Shown here: piece after piece, positions 63,535 through 64,000 of the stretch
Layout of the letters: the number at the start of each line of letters is the position of its first letter
Position numbering within the stretch: position 1 is the first letter of the stretch
Assembly: GCF_000092865.1 (NCBI RefSeq)
Contig: NC_014151.1
Location: forward strand, 2,852,001 to 2,916,000
DNA length: 64,000 bases
Direction of reading: 5' to 3'
DNA from: Cellulomonas flavigena DSM 20109
GTDB lineage: Bacteria > Actinomycetota > Actinomycetes > Actinomycetales > Cellulomonadaceae
Program-made: the position numbers and the translations under genes
The notes under the pieces: model-generated
Told to the model about the DNA's origin: nothing
Databases searched by the model: none
Seen by the model: only the letters and a program-made list of their open reading frames with translations

Positions 63535-64000
63535 TCACTCGACCGTGACGGACTTCGCGAGGTTGCGCGGCTGGTCGACGTCCAGACCCTTGGCGTGCGC
63601 GAGCTCGGAGGCGAAGATCTGCAGCGGCACGACGGCCAGCAGGGGCGCGAGCAGCGTGGCCGTCTGCGGCACGAAGAACACCTCGTCGGCGTACGGCACC
63701 ACGGCCTCGTCCCCGACCTCGGCGACCACGAGCGTGCGCGCGCCGCGCGCACGGATCTCCTGGATGTTCGACACGACCTTGGAGTGCAGCGAGTCACGGC
63801 CGCGCGGCGACGGGACGATGACGAACACCGGCTGCCCCGGCTCGATCAGCGCGATCGGGCCGTGCTTGAGCTCGCCGGCCGCGAAGCCCTCGGCGTGGAT
63901 GTACGCGAGCTCCTTGAGCTTGAGCGCGCCCTCGAGAGCCACCGGGAACCCGACGTGCCGGCCCAGGAAGAGCACGGACGGCGTGTCCGCCATCCACCGC
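63535..64000 (-). CDS. glmS: glucosamine-fructose-6-phosphate aminotransferase, C-terminal part
   Basis: Partial gene running off the window edge; 154 C-terminal residues are visible. This is the second SIS isomerase domain: [42 protein letters not shown], followed by [13 protein letters not shown], the diagnostic GlmS C-terminus. The full enzyme makes glucosamine-6-P for cell-wall precursors. The start codon lies beyond position 64000. Confidence 0.95.
   Translation of the reverse strand, partial: RWMADTPSVLFLGRHVGFPVALEGALKLKELAYIHAEGFAAGELKHGPIALIEPGQPVFVIVPSPRGRDSLHSKVVSNIQEIRARGARTLVVAEVGDEAVVPYADEVFFVPQTATLLAPLLAVVPLQIFASELAHAKGLDVDQPRNLAKSVTVE

Overview
The window is very GC-rich, uses many GTG starts and is densely packed with overlapping stop/start codons. 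It reads as chromosomal DNA of a high-GC actinobacterium. A Cellulomonas-type relative (Cellulomonadaceae or neighbouring Micrococcales) fits best: there is a Tad pilus locus, a WhiB/BldM-like regulator block, an IdeR-type iron box, a CIRCE element and the conserved actinobacterial order guaB3-guaB-(bldM-like)-whiB-groES-tsaD-rimI-tsaB-tsaE-alr-nnr-acpS-glmS. No rRNA, tRNA, CRISPR array, integrase or insertion sequence was seen.

Layout. (1) 1-9.5 kb: small membrane and HIT-like genes, a PspC-histidine kinase/LuxR pair divergent from a PspC-LiaF-like gene, a glycosyltransferase, DUF3817 and DUF3592 membrane proteins, and guaA. (2) 9.58-27.4 kb: about 18 kb, almost entirely on the minus strand, devoted to a Tad (Flp) pilus. 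The core run (27409 down to 18905) encodes a zinc-ribbon-like protein, CpaB, a CpaE/TadZ-TadE fusion, TadE, TadA, TadB, TadC and a histidine kinase/LuxR pair. Then come the Flp pilin, a TadG-like protein, an OmpA-domain protein and a lipoprotein. Last are two paralogous cassettes (15783-13311 and 12504-9583), each with a large exported protein carrying a prepilin-type G|xxxxE motif and a four-cysteine signature, a small polytopic membrane protein or domain, and a PsbP-like lipoprotein. (3) 27.5-32.6 kb: a DUF192 protein, a strongly asymmetric heterodimeric ABC exporter, and SURF1. (4) 32.7-38.7 kb: xfp-pta-ackA, a complete phosphoketolase-to-acetate/ATP branch with a structured leader and a CRP-like dyad. 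(5) 38.7-44.8 kb: an intergenic repeat cluster, an aldehyde dehydrogenase and an iron-siderophore ABC importer behind an IdeR box. (6) 44.8-64 kb: the conserved housekeeping/developmental block, with purine synthesis, BldM-like, MerR-like and WhiB regulators, groES without groEL, tRNA t6A genes, alr, NAD(P)HX repair, an F420-type oxidoreductase, acpS and the 3' part of glmS.

Most novel content. The two exported-protein cassettes appear to be a previously undescribed class of modular prepilin-like surface proteins. They may be tied to the Flp pilus by a shared promoter architecture: a GGRCCC box and a TARYGT -10 element at one fixed spacing occur upstream of flp, of one gene in each cassette, and of a 139-aa membrane-protein gene between the cassettes. 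Other points of interest are the CpaE-TadE fusion, the ABC exporter in which one nucleotide site has lost its Walker A, Walker B, H-loop and signature, and a set of at least ten genes whose -10 hexamer lies exactly 6 nt before the start codon, which suggests leaderless mRNAs.

All function calls come from reading sequence motifs and gene order. No database search was run.
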